Shown in pieces: positions 7,404 through 14,914 of a DNA stretch of 34,028 nucleotides. The DNA lies in NCBI GenBank assembly GCA_017522795.1, contig JAFWXZ010000035.1, forward strand, positions 1 through 34,028, in the 5' to 3' direction. Origin of the DNA: Clostridia bacterium. GTDB taxonomy: Bacteria > Bacillota > Clostridia > Oscillospirales > CAG-272. Made by a program: the position numbers and the translations under genes. The notes below the pieces were generated by a model. It was not told the origin of the DNA, searched no databases, and worked only from the letters and a program-made list of their open reading frames with translations. The stretch's first letter is position 1; every line of letters begins with the position of its first letter.

Positions 7404-7426
7404 AATATAAACTTGGAAAAGCTCGC

Positions 7427-7897
7427 TTATTTAACGTAAACCTTCTTCATTCTCATAGCGATCTTAGGTCTGTCGCTGTAGTCAGTGGGAATAGAAGCGA
7501 TCTCGTCAACCACATCCATACCGCTTACAACCTTGCCAAATGCCGCGTAGTGACCGTCAAGGTGGGGTGCATTCGCGTGCATAATAAAGAACTGTGATGA
7601 TGCGGAGTTTGGCGCGCTTGCTCTTGCCATTGAAATAACACCTCGGGTGTGCTTTACGGGATTGTCAAATCCATTTGCCTTAAATTCGCCGAAGATATTT
7701 TCCTTTGAGCCGCCCATGCCGTTGCCGAGGGGATCGCCGCCCTGGATCATAAAGCCGGGGATCACTCTGTGGAAGATAAGTCCGTCGTAGAAGCCCTCTC
7801 CCACAAGTTTCAAGAAGTTTGCCACAGTCTTGGGCGCGGTCTCAGGGTATAGCTCAAGCTCGATCTCGCCGCCGTTTTCCATTTCAATTACTACCAT
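7427..7897 (-). CDS. Cyclophilin-type peptidyl-prolyl cis-trans isomerase
   Basis: At 156 residues this is a single minimal cyclophilin domain that isomerises Xaa-Pro bonds during protein folding. The active-site signature FHRVIPGFMIQGGDP (42-56) contains the catalytic Arg44 and Gln52, and SSQFFI (100-105) supplies the hydrophobic pocket. The position of the human cyclophilin A Trp appears to be Leu in PHLDG, as in many bacterial members. There is no signal peptide, so it should be cytoplasmic. The ATG at 7897 is preceded by AAGGAGAAA, which fixes the start. The gene stands alone, divergent from the YtvI-like gene and convergent with the secreted-protein cluster. A general folding role is likely and no specific client is indicated. 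Confidence 0.95.
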   Translation of the reverse strand: MVVIEMENGGEIELELYPETAPKTVANFLKLVGEGFYDGLIFHRVIPGFMIQGGDPLGNGMGGSKENIFGEFKANGFDNPVKHTRGVISMARASAPNSASSQFFIMHANAPHLDGHYAAFGKVVSGMDVVDEIASIPTDYSDRPKIAMRMKKVYVK

Positions 7898-7977
7898 TTT
7901 TCGTTTCTCCTTATGTTTTCGTAATTTTTTTTTTAATTTGGTTTATAATTAAATATATACACTTTTTGGGAGGACGG

Positions 7978-9024
7978 ATGAAAGAAAATTTGCGTTACCT
8001 GGCACTTCTGTCAGTCGGAACACTTTCTGCAGGTATATTACTTATCTGCTTTGTTAAATACCTTTTTCCTGTGCTTACACCCTTTCTTATCGCCTGGCTC
8101 GTGGCTTCGGTCACCGTCACACCTGCAAAAAGACTTGCCGAAGGGATAAAAGCGCCCGAGCGTATCATTCGCCTTGTAAGCTCACTGCTCATAGCCTTGA
8201 TTTTCGTCGCCTCTGCCGTTTTTATATTTTGGCGCACGACAACAGCCCTGTGGAGCTTTCTTGTCGATATAAGCGAGCAAAACAGGCTCTACGACCTTCT
8301 TACAACCCTGCTGTCCAAGGATATTCCGTTCCTTGGCGGAATTCTGCCCGAGGAGCTTGCCTCCCGAGTCAGCGAGGCATTCGATTCGGTTATCTCAAGT
8401 GTCCTATCTACCGTTGCAGGTTGGGTGACCACTCTTGCGGGAGGCGTACCGCAGCTATTTTTCTTTCTGCTTGTCACTCTTATTTCCCTTGTATATTTTG
8501 CCCTTGATTATGATAAAATCACCGATTTTGTAAAGTCTGCTTTACCCGAAAAAGCCGTAAGTCTGCTTTCCAAATGCCGCACAGGCGTCATAACCGTTCT
8601 CAAAAAATACGTTCTCTCCTACTCGCTTATAATGCTTATAACCTATATCACCTTGCTTACAGGCTTTCTCATCCTCGGCATCTCTCACGCGGCGGTTGTG
8701 GCACTTTTTATAGCAATTCTGGATATTCTTCCGGTGCTGGGAGTGGGAACGGTTTTAGTTCCGTGGAGCATTTACGAGCTTGCTGTGGGAAATGGCGCTC
8801 TTGGCATCGGTCTGATTGTTCTTTTCGTGGTGAATTCTGTTATCCGTCAGCTCTCCGAGCCTAAGATAGTGGGCAAAAGCCTGGATATCCACCCACTCCT
8901 CACGTTAATAATGCTTTACGTGGGCTATTCGCTTTTCGGCATTTTCGGTATGCTGCTTCTGCCTGTTGCGGCAGTTGGCATCAGCTCGGTATTAAAGGGC
9001 AATAAAGCCGCCGACGTCGCGTAG
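7978..9024 (+). CDS. AI-2E/YtvI-family membrane permease (348 aa)
   Basis: This polytopic membrane protein of the AI-2E transporter superfamily most resembles the YtvI sporulation-associated branch. About seven to eight hydrophobic segments are visible: two at the N-terminus (residues about 8-45), one near 65-85, one near 150-180, and a cluster from about 220 to the end. The family features SEPKIVGKSLDIHPLLTL and the Gly/Pro-rich VALFIAILDILPVLGVG loop are present. I chose ATG 7978 because GGGAGGA lies 4 nt upstream; the in-frame extension back to 7819 would overlap the divergent cyclophilin gene. The substrate is unknown and autoinducer transport should not be assumed. The 3' end overlaps the convergent DUF6873 gene by 33 nt. 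Confidence 0.88.
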   Translation: MKENLRYLALLSVGTLSAGILLICFVKYLFPVLTPFLIAWLVASVTVTPAKRLAEGIKAPERIIRLVSSLLIALIFVASAVFIFWRTTTALWSFLVDISEQNRLYDLLTTLLSKDIPFLGGILPEELASRVSEAFDSVISSVLSTVAGWVTTLAGGVPQLFFFLLVTLISLVYFALDYDKITDFVKSALPEKAVSLLSKCRTGVITVLKKYVLSYSLIMLITYITLLTGFLILGISHAAVVALFIAILDILPVLGVGTVLVPWSIYELAVGNGALGIGLIVLFVVNSVIRQLSEPKIVGKSLDIHPLLTLIMLYVGYSLFGIFGMLLLPVAAVGISSVLKGNKAADVA

Positions 9025-9702
9025 CTCACCGCTTGAGAGAGAGCAGGGAATATACCCCTCGCTACGAATAGCCTGACAAATTTTCTCGCTGTCGGGGTGG
9101 CTTGTAATATCGCCGAAGAAATATACCTTATTATTAATTACACCCGATGCGCCGCCGATAAAACCGTATTCGTACGGGGGCAGGGAGATGCTTCCCGCGC
9201 CAATAAGCGTCACTCTGACACCATTCTGCATCATCACCTCGGCAAGACCTCTGTCGGCGGTTATAGCGCTTTCCCCAAAGGTAAGCACCGAGCAGGCGGG
9301 GTAGCCTTGATTTGTGTGTATAAGCCTGTATCCTCTGCGAGTGGCAAAATCCTTTATAGCGTCTGACACCGTATCGGTCTTGCAGAATATTCTGTCACCG
9401 ATAATCAGCGCGTTCATAATGCAGTCGCGAGGGTATATGTCACCGCGCGCGTCGGCGGTAAAGCTTATCTTCACCTCAGGGCGAAGCTCTCTTATATCGC
9501 TGAAAACATATGCTGCCGCGTCACAGTAATCCGCCGTGGTAATAATCTCTCCGTCGGAATAAAACAGAACTGTGTCGGGGTGGGATGCCACCGCTTCGTT
9601 AAGGCTTGGATCGGCAGGCAGCTTTATAAGGGAAAATCCCTCCTTGCATAAGGCTTTCTCGCACTCCATCGGTATTTTGTAATCTACAATTAAAATCTTC
9701 AT
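8992..9702 (-). CDS. DUF6873 family protein, probable GME fold (236 aa)
   Basis: I recognise this as a DUF6873-type protein, a family thought to adopt the pentein (guanidino-group modifying enzyme, GME) fold. The supporting stretches are ADARGDIYPRDC (103-114), HTNQGYPACSV (about 149-159), GFIGGASGVI (about 180-190) and the C-terminal CSLSSGELRDVGG. These Asp, His, Asn and Cys residues are placed as in an amidinotransferase- or deiminase-like active site, but no activity is established. There is no signal peptide or membrane segment. It lies just downstream of rpmB on the same strand, separated by a terminator hairpin, and its 3' end overlaps the convergent permease gene. A clear ribosome-binding site is not seen before the ATG at 9702, so the translation start is less certain than the frame. 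Confidence 0.75.
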   Translation of the reverse strand: MKILIVDYKIPMECEKALCKEGFSLIKLPADPSLNEAVASHPDTVLFYSDGEIITTADYCDAAAYVFSDIRELRPEVKISFTADARGDIYPRDCIMNALIIGDRIFCKTDTVSDAIKDFATRRGYRLIHTNQGYPACSVLTFGESAITADRGLAEVMMQNGVRVTLIGAGSISLPPYEYGFIGGASGVINNKVYFFGDITSHPDSEKICQAIRSEGYIPCSLSSGELRDVGGFIAL

Positions 9703-9715
9703 ATTTAATAAAATT

Positions 9716-9746
9716 AAAAAACTCTGCCGTTTAAGCAGAGTTTTTT
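9716..9746. terminator. Terminator of rpmB
   Basis: A perfect 12-bp inverted repeat (AAAAAACTCTGC ending at 9727 with GCAGAGTTTTTT starting at 9735) has a 7-nt loop. It reads as an intrinsic terminator on the - strand downstream of rpmB and is symmetrical enough to work on the + strand too. Confidence 0.9.
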
Positions 9747-9753
9747 AAAACCT

Positions 9754-9939
9754 TTAGGCACGCTCAACCTTACCGGAGCGAAGGCAACGGGAGCAAACGG
9801 AAACAGTAGTGTTAGTTCCGTTAACTACAGCCTTAACCTTACGGATGTTGGGCTTCCAGGTTCTGTTGGTCTTACGGTTAGAGTGAGATACGTTGTGTCC
9901 GAAAACAACGCCCTTACCGCAGATACTGCACTTAGCCAT
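9754..9939 (-). CDS. rpmB: 50S ribosomal protein L28
   Basis: The 61-residue protein is a typical L28 that binds the large ribosomal subunit. It begins MAKCSICGKG and carries the conserved HNVSHSNRKTNRTWKPN core (about 15-31). Cys4 and Cys7 together with Cys49 and Cys52 form two CxxC pairs, making it the zinc-binding (C+) form. Some bacteria carry a zinc-free paralogue repressed by Zur; none is visible here. The start is supported by GGAGGTG 4 nt before the ATG. A promoter at 10018-10046 and the terminator at 9716-9746 suggest a single-gene transcript. The gene is divergent from the SpoVB-like flippase gene. Confidence 0.97.
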   Translation of the reverse strand: MAKCSICGKGVVFGHNVSHSNRKTNRTWKPNIRKVKAVVNGTNTTVSVCSRCLRSGKVERA

Positions 9940-10017
9940 TTTGACACCTCCAAAAATCCCGCCCTTGCGAGCGTAATTTTATATAAATTTATTTGTTAGC
10001 ATAAATCAGCGAGGATA

Positions 10018-10046
10018 ATTATATCACATAACTCAAAAAAAAGCAA
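10018..10046 (-). promoter_or_regulatory. rpmB promoter
   Basis: On the - strand, TTGCTT, a 17-nt spacer and an extended -10 TGA-TATAAT lie about 80 nt upstream of the rpmB start. Between the promoter and rpmB no structured leader is obvious. Confidence 0.68.
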
Positions 10047-10169
10047 GTGTTTTTTGAAATTTTTTTAATATTTTTATTTATTTCTCTACATATAATTAAT
10101 GTGTAGAAAAAAACACCCGATATATAAGGCAAAAAGGACGATTACAAATGCGAGGGGAGGAATACGGGC

Positions 10170-11690
10170 GTGTCAAAAGGCTTTTTTAGAAGTGGAATAA
10201 TGCTGACGTTAGTCGGCATCGCTATGCGCACGGTGGCAATGTTCTTCAGCGCGTTTATCTCTCGTACCGTGGGTGCCGAGGGGACGGGACTGTATACCTT
10301 GATTATGACCGTCTATTCCTTTGCGCTTACGCTTGCCACCTCGGGAATTAGTCTGACAGTCACCAGACTTGTTGCCTCTGCTATCGGTGAGGGCAGACCG
10401 GAGCAGGTGGGCAGGGTACTTCGCGGCGCGTTTCTGTATTCTCTTGCCTTTGGACTTCTCGCAACCATTGGACTATTCTTCGGGGCAGATCTGCTGGGCG
10501 CTCGGGTGCTTTCGGATGAAAGAACGATAACCTCGCTTAGAGTCCTCGCCTTCTCGCTGATTCCTGCCGCGCTTTCCTCGGCGTTGTCGGGATATTTCGT
10601 CGGTGTAAAGCGTGTTGCCTTTAACGCCGCCGTTTCGGTGTTCTCTCAGGCGGTCAGAATTATCCTCACCGTTGTCCTCGTAATCTACCTTGCTCCCTAT
10701 GGAATTGTCAGCGCGGTGATAGGGCTCTGCATCGGCATAACGCTCACAGAAATCCTCGGTTTTTGGCTGATTTTCTTTGAATTCTTATATGATTGGCGCA
10801 AAAACGGTAAAAAAGGAAGCGACAAATCTCCTGCAATTTCTGACGTGGGAGCAACCGCATTGCCCCTCGGTTTTTCGGCTTACGTCCGCTCTTTGCTTCT
10901 CAACGTGGAGCATATTCTGATACCGAAAAAGCTGCGTGAGAGTGGCGAGAGTCAGTCGGAGGCGTACTCGCACTACGGCACCCTGCACGGTATGGCTCTG
11001 CCTCTCGTCACCTATCCGATGTCGCCTTTGTCCTCTTTTGCTGGGTTGCTGGTTCCCGAGTTTGCCGAGGATATGTCGGCGGGCAGACGGGAGAGGATGA
11101 GCCGCATAGCCTCCCGCGCCACTAACGCAACCCTCACTTACGCCATCATCTCAGCGGTTTTTCTATATGTCTTTGCCGAGGAGCTTGGCTATGTTGTCTA
11201 CGACTCCTACGATGCGGGCTATTACATATCCACCCTCGCCTTCGTCGTCCCCATAATGTACCTTGATCACGTCACCGACTCAATGCTGAAGGGCATAGGC
11301 GAGCAGGTGTTCTCTATGTGGGTGAATATTTCCGACTCGCTCCTCTCAGTCATACTCGTCTGGCTTCTCATACCACGAATGGGCATAATGGGCTACGCGG
11401 TGGTTATAGTCATAATGGAGAGCTATAATTTTTTCCTCTCATTTATGCGCCTGAAAAGGAAGATCAGATTTGATATATCCCCTGTAAGATGCATCATTTT
11501 ACCTCTCGTCTGCGCTATGGCGGCAGCATACATATCCCGCTTGATATTCAACTACGGAGGCAGCTCGGTAAGCGCAGTCTGGCTTGTAGTAAAAATGATT
11601 TTTGCTCTCTGTATTACCGTAATTCCTCTTGCTATTATCAACGCAAGCAGGGAATATAAGGTTGAAAAAATCCTTGCAGAGCAAAACTAA
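10170..11690 (+). CDS. SpoVB/MurJ-like polysaccharide flippase (506 aa)
   Basis: A polytopic membrane protein of the MOP superfamily, closest in pattern to the SpoVB/Wzx-like oligosaccharide exporters of Firmicutes. About 14 hydrophobic segments span the length, and the N-terminus shows the family pattern ISRTVGAEGTGLYTLIM (about 30-46). The mid region ALPLVTYPMSPLSSFAGLLVPEFAE (split here by description: residues about 270-294) is typical of SpoVB proteins. Members flip lipid-linked cell-wall or spore-cortex precursors; which one applies here is not known. The start is GTG at 10170, with GGGGAGG about 9 nt upstream. A 13-codon open frame starting at ATG 10148 overlaps this start in another frame. 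The gene is monocistronic by context, and nothing suggests transfer. Confidence 0.88.
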   Translation: MSKGFFRSGIMLTLVGIAMRTVAMFFSAFISRTVGAEGTGLYTLIMTVYSFALTLATSGISLTVTRLVASAIGEGRPEQVGRVLRGAFLYSLAFGLLATIGLFFGADLLGARVLSDERTITSLRVLAFSLIPAALSSALSGYFVGVKRVAFNAAVSVFSQAVRIILTVVLVIYLAPYGIVSAVIGLCIGITLTEILGFWLIFFEFLYDWRKNGKKGSDKSPAISDVGATALPLGFSAYVRSLLLNVEHILIPKKLRESGESQSEAYSHYGTLHGMALPLVTYPMSPLSSFAGLLVPEFAEDMSAGRRERMSRIASRATNATLTYAIISAVFLYVFAEELGYVVYDSYDAGYYISTLAFVVPIMYLDHVTDSMLKGIGEQVFSMWVNISDSLLSVILVWLLIPRMGIMGYAVVIVIMESYNFFLSFMRLKRKIRFDISPVRCIILPLVCAMAAAYISRLIFNYGGSSVSAVWLVVKMIFALCITVIPLAIINASREYKVEKILAEQN

Positions 11691-11716
11691 AACGGCAGTC
11701 ATAACGACTGCCGTTT
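11690..11716. terminator. Hairpin terminator after the flippase gene
   Basis: A perfect 11-bp stem (AAACGGCAGTC at 11690-11700 with GACTGCCGTTT at 11706-11716). The + strand T-tract is short. On the - strand the hairpin is followed by TAGTTTT, so it may also end the transcript from 11808. Confidence 0.78.
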
Positions 11717-11807
11717 CCTGTTGCTCTGTAAACTATAATTGTCAAACGCGGGCAAAATCATTATTTTTTGCCTTTTTTCAAGCTATAGATGGAGTAAATA
11801 AGTTGAA

Positions 11808-13097
11808 TCAATCCTCGTCCTTTTCCTCGTTGCGCTCGTCCTCACGGTCGTCATCGCTCTCGTCCTCGCGCTTGTCGAATACGTGAACGCTCTCAACGCG
11901 TCGACCGTCCATTTCAGTGACCTCAACGGCGATTCCGTATTCTTCAAAGCTGTCGCCAACCTCGGGGATCTTGCCGAGAACCTCCATAGCCCAGCCACCC
12001 ACGGTGACCGACTCGATCTCCTCGTCAATATCAAGCTCGGAGAAGAAGTTTTCGATATTTGCTCGGCCGGAAACAACGTATTCCTTGTCACCGACCTCCT
12101 TGATATCCTGTACGATCTCGTCATGCTCGTCCCAGATCTCGCCAACGATCTCCTCAAGAATATCCTCAAGCGTGACGATTCCTGCAGTAGATCCGAATTC
12201 ATCCGTGACGACCGCCATATGAAGCTGCTTTTCCTGAAGCTCCTTCATAAGCTCGTTTACGGGCTGTGTGATAGCGACGTAGATAACCGGCTTGATTATC
12301 TCGTGTAGCGGGATGCTTGCCTTATACGCATGGGTGTAAAAGTCTTTGTAATAAATGATACCGACGATGTTGTCGATGCTCTCGTCATAGACGGGAAGTC
12401 TTGAGTATCCAGACTCGGTAAATACCTTTGCCACCATTTCCTTGGTTGCAGAGGAGGGAAGCGCGGTAATGTCGATTCTGGGGGTGAAGATGTCGCCGAC
12501 CTCAAGGTCGCCAAACTCGATGGCACTCTTGATGAGGTCGCTCTCCTCCTTGTCAATATCACCATCCTCCTCGGCCTCCTCAATAATGGAAATGAGCTCC
12601 TCTTCGGTCATGCCCTGATCGTCGGATGCCTTAAAGATCTTGGCAAGCAGTCTTTGCCAGCCGTTGAAGATGAAGTTGAAGGGGGAAAGAATTATTCTCA
12701 TAACGTTAATTATCGGCGCGGAGAACATAACGAATTTTTCGGGAGAATTCTTCGCCATGGTCTTGGGCGAGATCTCGCCAAAAACAAGCACCACGATAGT
12801 CAGCACCGCGGTGGAAACCGCCGCCGCCAGATCCTGATTGTCAACTATGATCTTTGCGAACAGCAGCGTACCCATTGCAGACGCCAGAATGTTAACGATG
12901 TTGTTTCCTATAAGTATTGTAGAAATGAGTGAATCGTAGTTGTCCGACAGCTTAAGCGCCAGAGCCGCCTTTTTGTTGCCCTTTTCCGCCATATTCTTTA
13001 CTCTTATGCGGTTGTAGGTGGAGAATGCGGTCTCCGTAGCCGAGAAGTAAGCCGATAAAATTACACAAACAACTATGATTATTATGTGAATTTCCAT
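11808..13097 (-). CDS. CNNM/CorC-type (DUF21-CBS-CBS) membrane protein, hemolysin family (429 aa)
   Basis: Domains in order are a DUF21/CNNM membrane region (1 to about 190) with the YFSATETAFS and GEISPKTMAKNSPEK signatures, a pair of CBS domains (about 205-330; TPRIDITALP, GYSRLPVYDE, VVTDEFGSTAGIVTLEDILEEIVGEI), and a CorC/HlyC domain (about 345-425). The C-terminus is a highly charged Asp/Glu/Arg/Lys tail. Relatives such as B. subtilis YhdP and S. aureus MpfA export Mg2+ or protect against excess Mg2+; the historical name hemolysin is misleading. The ATG at 13097 starts the conserved membrane segment, but a strong ribosome site is not obvious (GAAAGG lies far upstream). A promoter, a 16-codon acidic reading frame and an intrinsic terminator precede it, so expression is probably set by attenuation. 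Confidence 0.93.
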   Translation of the reverse strand: MEIHIIIIVVCVILSAYFSATETAFSTYNRIRVKNMAEKGNKKAALALKLSDNYDSLISTILIGNNIVNILASAMGTLLFAKIIVDNQDLAAAVSTAVLTIVVLVFGEISPKTMAKNSPEKFVMFSAPIINVMRIILSPFNFIFNGWQRLLAKIFKASDDQGMTEEELISIIEEAEEDGDIDKEESDLIKSAIEFGDLEVGDIFTPRIDITALPSSATKEMVAKVFTESGYSRLPVYDESIDNIVGIIYYKDFYTHAYKASIPLHEIIKPVIYVAITQPVNELMKELQEKQLHMAVVTDEFGSTAGIVTLEDILEEIVGEIWDEHDEIVQDIKEVGDKEYVVSGRANIENFFSELDIDEEIESVTVGGWAMEVLGKIPEVGDSFEEYGIAVEVTEMDGRRVESVHVFDKREDESDDDREDERNEEKDED

Positions 13098-13167
13098 GAT
13101 AAGTTTTCTTTTAAACTCTACCTTTCAAAAATGATTTTTTTAATTGATTGTTTTTGGAAAAAACAGC

Positions 13168-13209
13168 AAAAAAAGGCATAACCGTACTCCCAAAAAGCGC
13201 GGCTAAGCC
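13168..13209 (-). terminator. Leader terminator (candidate attenuator) upstream of the CNNM gene
   Basis: On the - strand, GGCTTAGCCGCGC (13209 to 13197) can pair with GTACGGTTATGCC (13187 to 13175) with mismatches and G-U pairs, followed by seven T residues. It lies after the 16-codon frame and about 70 nt before the CNNM start, where a terminator would have to be bypassed for the gene to be expressed. Confidence 0.68.
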
Positions 13210-13216
13210 TGAGTTA

Positions 13217-13267
13217 TCAATATTTTACGGAACTTTCCTGGCAAGTGTTCCCGTCGCCGTCGTCCAT
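13217..13267 (-). CDS. Candidate leader peptide (16 aa)
   Basis: The frame reads MDDGDGNTCQESSVKY and stops with TGA. A GGAGG ribosome-binding site lies 4 nt before the ATG, better than that of the CNNM gene itself. It begins about 37 nt after the predicted transcription start. Its stop codon is only 7 nt before the left arm of the terminator at 13168-13209, so a ribosome finishing the frame would sit over that arm. The acidic start (Asp-Asp-Gly-Asp) recalls sequences known to destabilise ribosomes at low Mg2+, as in the enterobacterial MgtL leader; that link is an inference. It could also be an untranslated structured leader. Confidence 0.5.
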   Translation of the reverse strand: MDDGDGNTCQESSVKY

Positions 13268-13311
13268 GTTTCCTCCAAAATTAAATTGCCCTTGGGCATT
13301 ATACGAAGGAT

Positions 13312-13340
13312 ATCATAGCATATTTTTATGGAAAAGTCAA
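13312..13340 (-). promoter_or_regulatory. Promoter of the leader and CNNM gene
   Basis: On the - strand, TTGACT, a 17-nt spacer and an extended -10 TGC-TATGAT give a good sigma-A promoter. It implies a leader of about 200 nt. Together with the leader frame, the terminator and the divergent promoter at 13389, it accounts for most of the gene-free 13098-13448 interval. Confidence 0.75.
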
Positions 13341-13388
13341 GTCTTTTGGACAAATTGTTTATTTTCTACCGCTTTTGTGCCTGATTTA

Positions 13389-13417
13389 TTGACTTTTCGC
13401 CTCCTCTGTGATAGAAT
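13389..13417 (+). promoter_or_regulatory. Promoter of the SLOG-family gene
   Basis: TTGACT, a 17-nt spacer and an extended -10 TGA-TAGAAT, about 30 nt upstream of the ATG at 13449. It is divergent from the promoter at 13312-13340. Confidence 0.75.
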
Positions 13418-13448
13418 AACTATATCATTTTTGAAAGGGGAGATAGTT

Positions 13449-13931
13449 ATGACCTGCGCCTTTACGGGACACAGAAATATAAAGCCTGAGCATAGGGCGC
13501 GGATAGCCGATCTCCTTTATCGCGCTGTAAATTACGCCTACGGCAAGGGCTGCCGTACCTTTGTTGCGGGCGGTGCGTTGGGCTTTGATACCGAGGCGGC
13601 GCGGCAGGTGATTCGCTACCGAATAGAGCATCTCGATGTAAGGCTCGTGCTGTTCTTACCCTGTCTTGACCAGGATGCCGCCTGGAGCGCAGGACAGCGT
13701 GACTCCTACGACTATATTCTTTCCTCGGCAAACGAGGTGCGCTACGTTTCGGAGAGCTACGACAAGACCTGTATGCGCAGACGTAATCAGGCTATGGCAG
13801 CGGAGTGCGATATTATGATCGCGTATGTGGGGCGTGACCGAAGCGGCGCGTCGCAAACGCTCCGTATGGCTCGCGAGGCGGGCAAGGAAACGTACAACCT
13901 ATATCCCGAACTTGAGAAAGGCTCTTATTGA
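13449..13931 (+). CDS. SLOG-family (DUF1273/YpsA-like) protein (160 aa)
   Basis: The 160-residue protein starts MTCAFTGHRN, followed by the Rossmann-like nucleotide-binding pattern FVAGGALGFDTEAA (about 38-51). Later motifs are FLPCLDQDAAWS (about 71-82), YVSESYDKTCMRRRNQAM and a terminal IAYVGRDRSGASQT segment. This is the SLOG superfamily arrangement of DUF1273/YpsA proteins, which bind nucleotides or nucleotide-derived ligands; the cellular role is poorly defined. I chose the ATG at 13449, preceded by AAAGGGGAGA, over an upstream in-frame start whose extension covers the promoter. The stop codon lies inside the stem of the terminator. It is a single-gene transcript. Confidence 0.87.
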   Translation: MTCAFTGHRNIKPEHRARIADLLYRAVNYAYGKGCRTFVAGGALGFDTEAARQVIRYRIEHLDVRLVLFLPCLDQDAAWSAGQRDSYDYILSSANEVRYVSESYDKTCMRRRNQAMAAECDIMIAYVGRDRSGASQTLRMAREAGKETYNLYPELEKGSY

Positions 13932-13940
13932 GCCTTTTTT
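13917..13940 (+). terminator. Intrinsic terminator overlapping the SLOG stop codon
   Basis: AAAGGCTC (13917-13924) pairs with GAGCCTTT (13930-13937) across a 5-nt loop, followed by more T. The TGA stop (13929-13931) lies at the loop-stem junction. Confidence 0.88.
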
Positions 13941-14001
13941 AATTTTTTGTAAATGATTGTCCGCTTTTGTTTAAATATCGTTGTAAAAGTAGTAATTTAT
14001 A

Positions 14002-14030
14002 TTGACAATTAAAAGATTTTATAGTAAAAT
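14002..14030 (+). promoter_or_regulatory. Promoter of the transketolase-to-polC operon
   Basis: TTGACA, a 17-nt spacer and TAAAAT, about 30 nt before the transketolase ATG. No other comparably strong promoter is seen before polC, so it may drive the whole ten-gene run. Confidence 0.78.
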
Positions 14031-14059
14031 ATTGGATAGCAAGAATAAAGGAGTGTTTT

Positions 14060-14899
14060 ATGGAACAATCAAAGCTGCTCAGCCTCTCGCGTGTTGCGAA
14101 TCAGATACGTATCAACATCATAGAGGCGGTCTACAATGCTAAATGCGGTCATCCCGGTGGATCTCTTTCCATAGCCGAGATAATGACCTACCTCTATTTT
14201 GAGGAAATGAATATAGATCCCAAAAATCCAAAGGATCCCCTCCGCGACAGATTCGTGCTGTCAAAGGGACATACTGCTCCTGCTCTTTACGCCACCCTGG
14301 CAGAGCGTGGATATTTTCCCAGAGAGGATCTCAAGACCTTGAGAAAGACCTCGTCCTATCTTCAGGGACACCCCGATATGAAGAGCGTTCCGGGCGTTGA
14401 TATGAGCACTGGCTCTCTCGGTCAGGGCATATCCGCAGCCTGCGGTATGGCTCTTTCATCCAAGCTTGACGGTAATCCTTACCGCGTTTACACCGTTCTT
14501 GGCGACGGTGAGAGCGAGGAGGGACAGGTTTGGGAGGCAGCTATGTTTGCCGCCCACTATAAGCTTGACAATCTCGTGGCTATCCTCGATCTTAACGGTC
14601 TGCAGATCGACGGTCCTATTACCGAGGTTATGAACCCCACTCCCCACGATGAAAAGTTCCGCGCCTTTGGCTGGAACGTTATTACCATAGACGCTCATAA
14701 TTTTGATGAGATCGAGGCGGCACTGAAAAATGCCAGAGCCACCGAGGGTAGACCTACCGCTATTATCGCAAGATCGGTAAAGGGCAAGGGTGTTTCCTAT
14801 ATGGAAAACGCTTGTGAGTGGCACGGTCAGGCTCCCAAGGAGGATCTCTATAAGGTTGCTATCAGCGATCTTGAAAAAATAGCAGAAACACTTAAGTAA
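14060..14899 (+). CDS. Transketolase, N-terminal (TPP-binding) subunit
   Basis: At 279 residues this is the first half of a split transketolase. It binds thiamine diphosphate and, with the next gene's product, moves two-carbon ketol units in the non-oxidative pentose phosphate pathway. Visible family features are KCGHPGGSLSIAE (about 29-41), LSKGHTAPALYA, the GSLGQGISAACG loop and the TPP/Mg motif GDGESEEGQ...N (about 152-180). The ATG at 14060 has AAGGAG 7 nt upstream. The partner starts 16 nt after the stop. The split form is common in Clostridia and archaea. Its place at the head of a pyrH-frr operon, where rpsB-tsf would be expected, is unusual. Confidence 0.95.
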   Translation: MEQSKLLSLSRVANQIRINIIEAVYNAKCGHPGGSLSIAEIMTYLYFEEMNIDPKNPKDPLRDRFVLSKGHTAPALYATLAERGYFPREDLKTLRKTSSYLQGHPDMKSVPGVDMSTGSLGQGISAACGMALSSKLDGNPYRVYTVLGDGESEEGQVWEAAMFAAHYKLDNLVAILDLNGLQIDGPITEVMNPTPHDEKFRAFGWNVITIDAHNFDEIEAALKNARATEGRPTAIIARSVKGKGVSYMENACEWHGQAPKEDLYKVAISDLEKIAETLK

Positions 14900-14914
14900 G
14901 GATTGGTGAAGCAA

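Noticed and set aside
7819-7977. An upstream extension of the YtvI-like permease
   Set aside because: It would overlap the divergent cyclophilin coding region and its ribosome site. The ATG at 7978 has a strong GGGAGGA.
10067-10096. A sigma-E-like sporulation promoter (AATATT and CATATAAT) before the SpoVB-like gene
   Set aside because: The 16-nt spacing is longer than usual and the region is very AT-rich, so a chance match is likely.
11883-12308. A 141-codon + strand frame opposite the CNNM gene, and other frames of 60-120 codons inside polC, glmM, dxr and rseP
   Set aside because: All are shadows of complete, well-supported genes with no ribosome site or domain.
13098-13340. A manganese, magnesium or other known riboswitch upstream of the CNNM gene
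   Set aside because: None of the conserved boxes I know for the yybP-ykoY, M-box or fluoride classes can be found. The leader frame and terminator explain the region better, although a covariance-model search would settle it.
13245-13448. A 68-residue N-terminal extension of the SLOG-family protein
   Set aside because: It spans two promoters and part of the opposite-strand leader. The ATG at 13449 starts the conserved domain and has AAAGGGGAGA.
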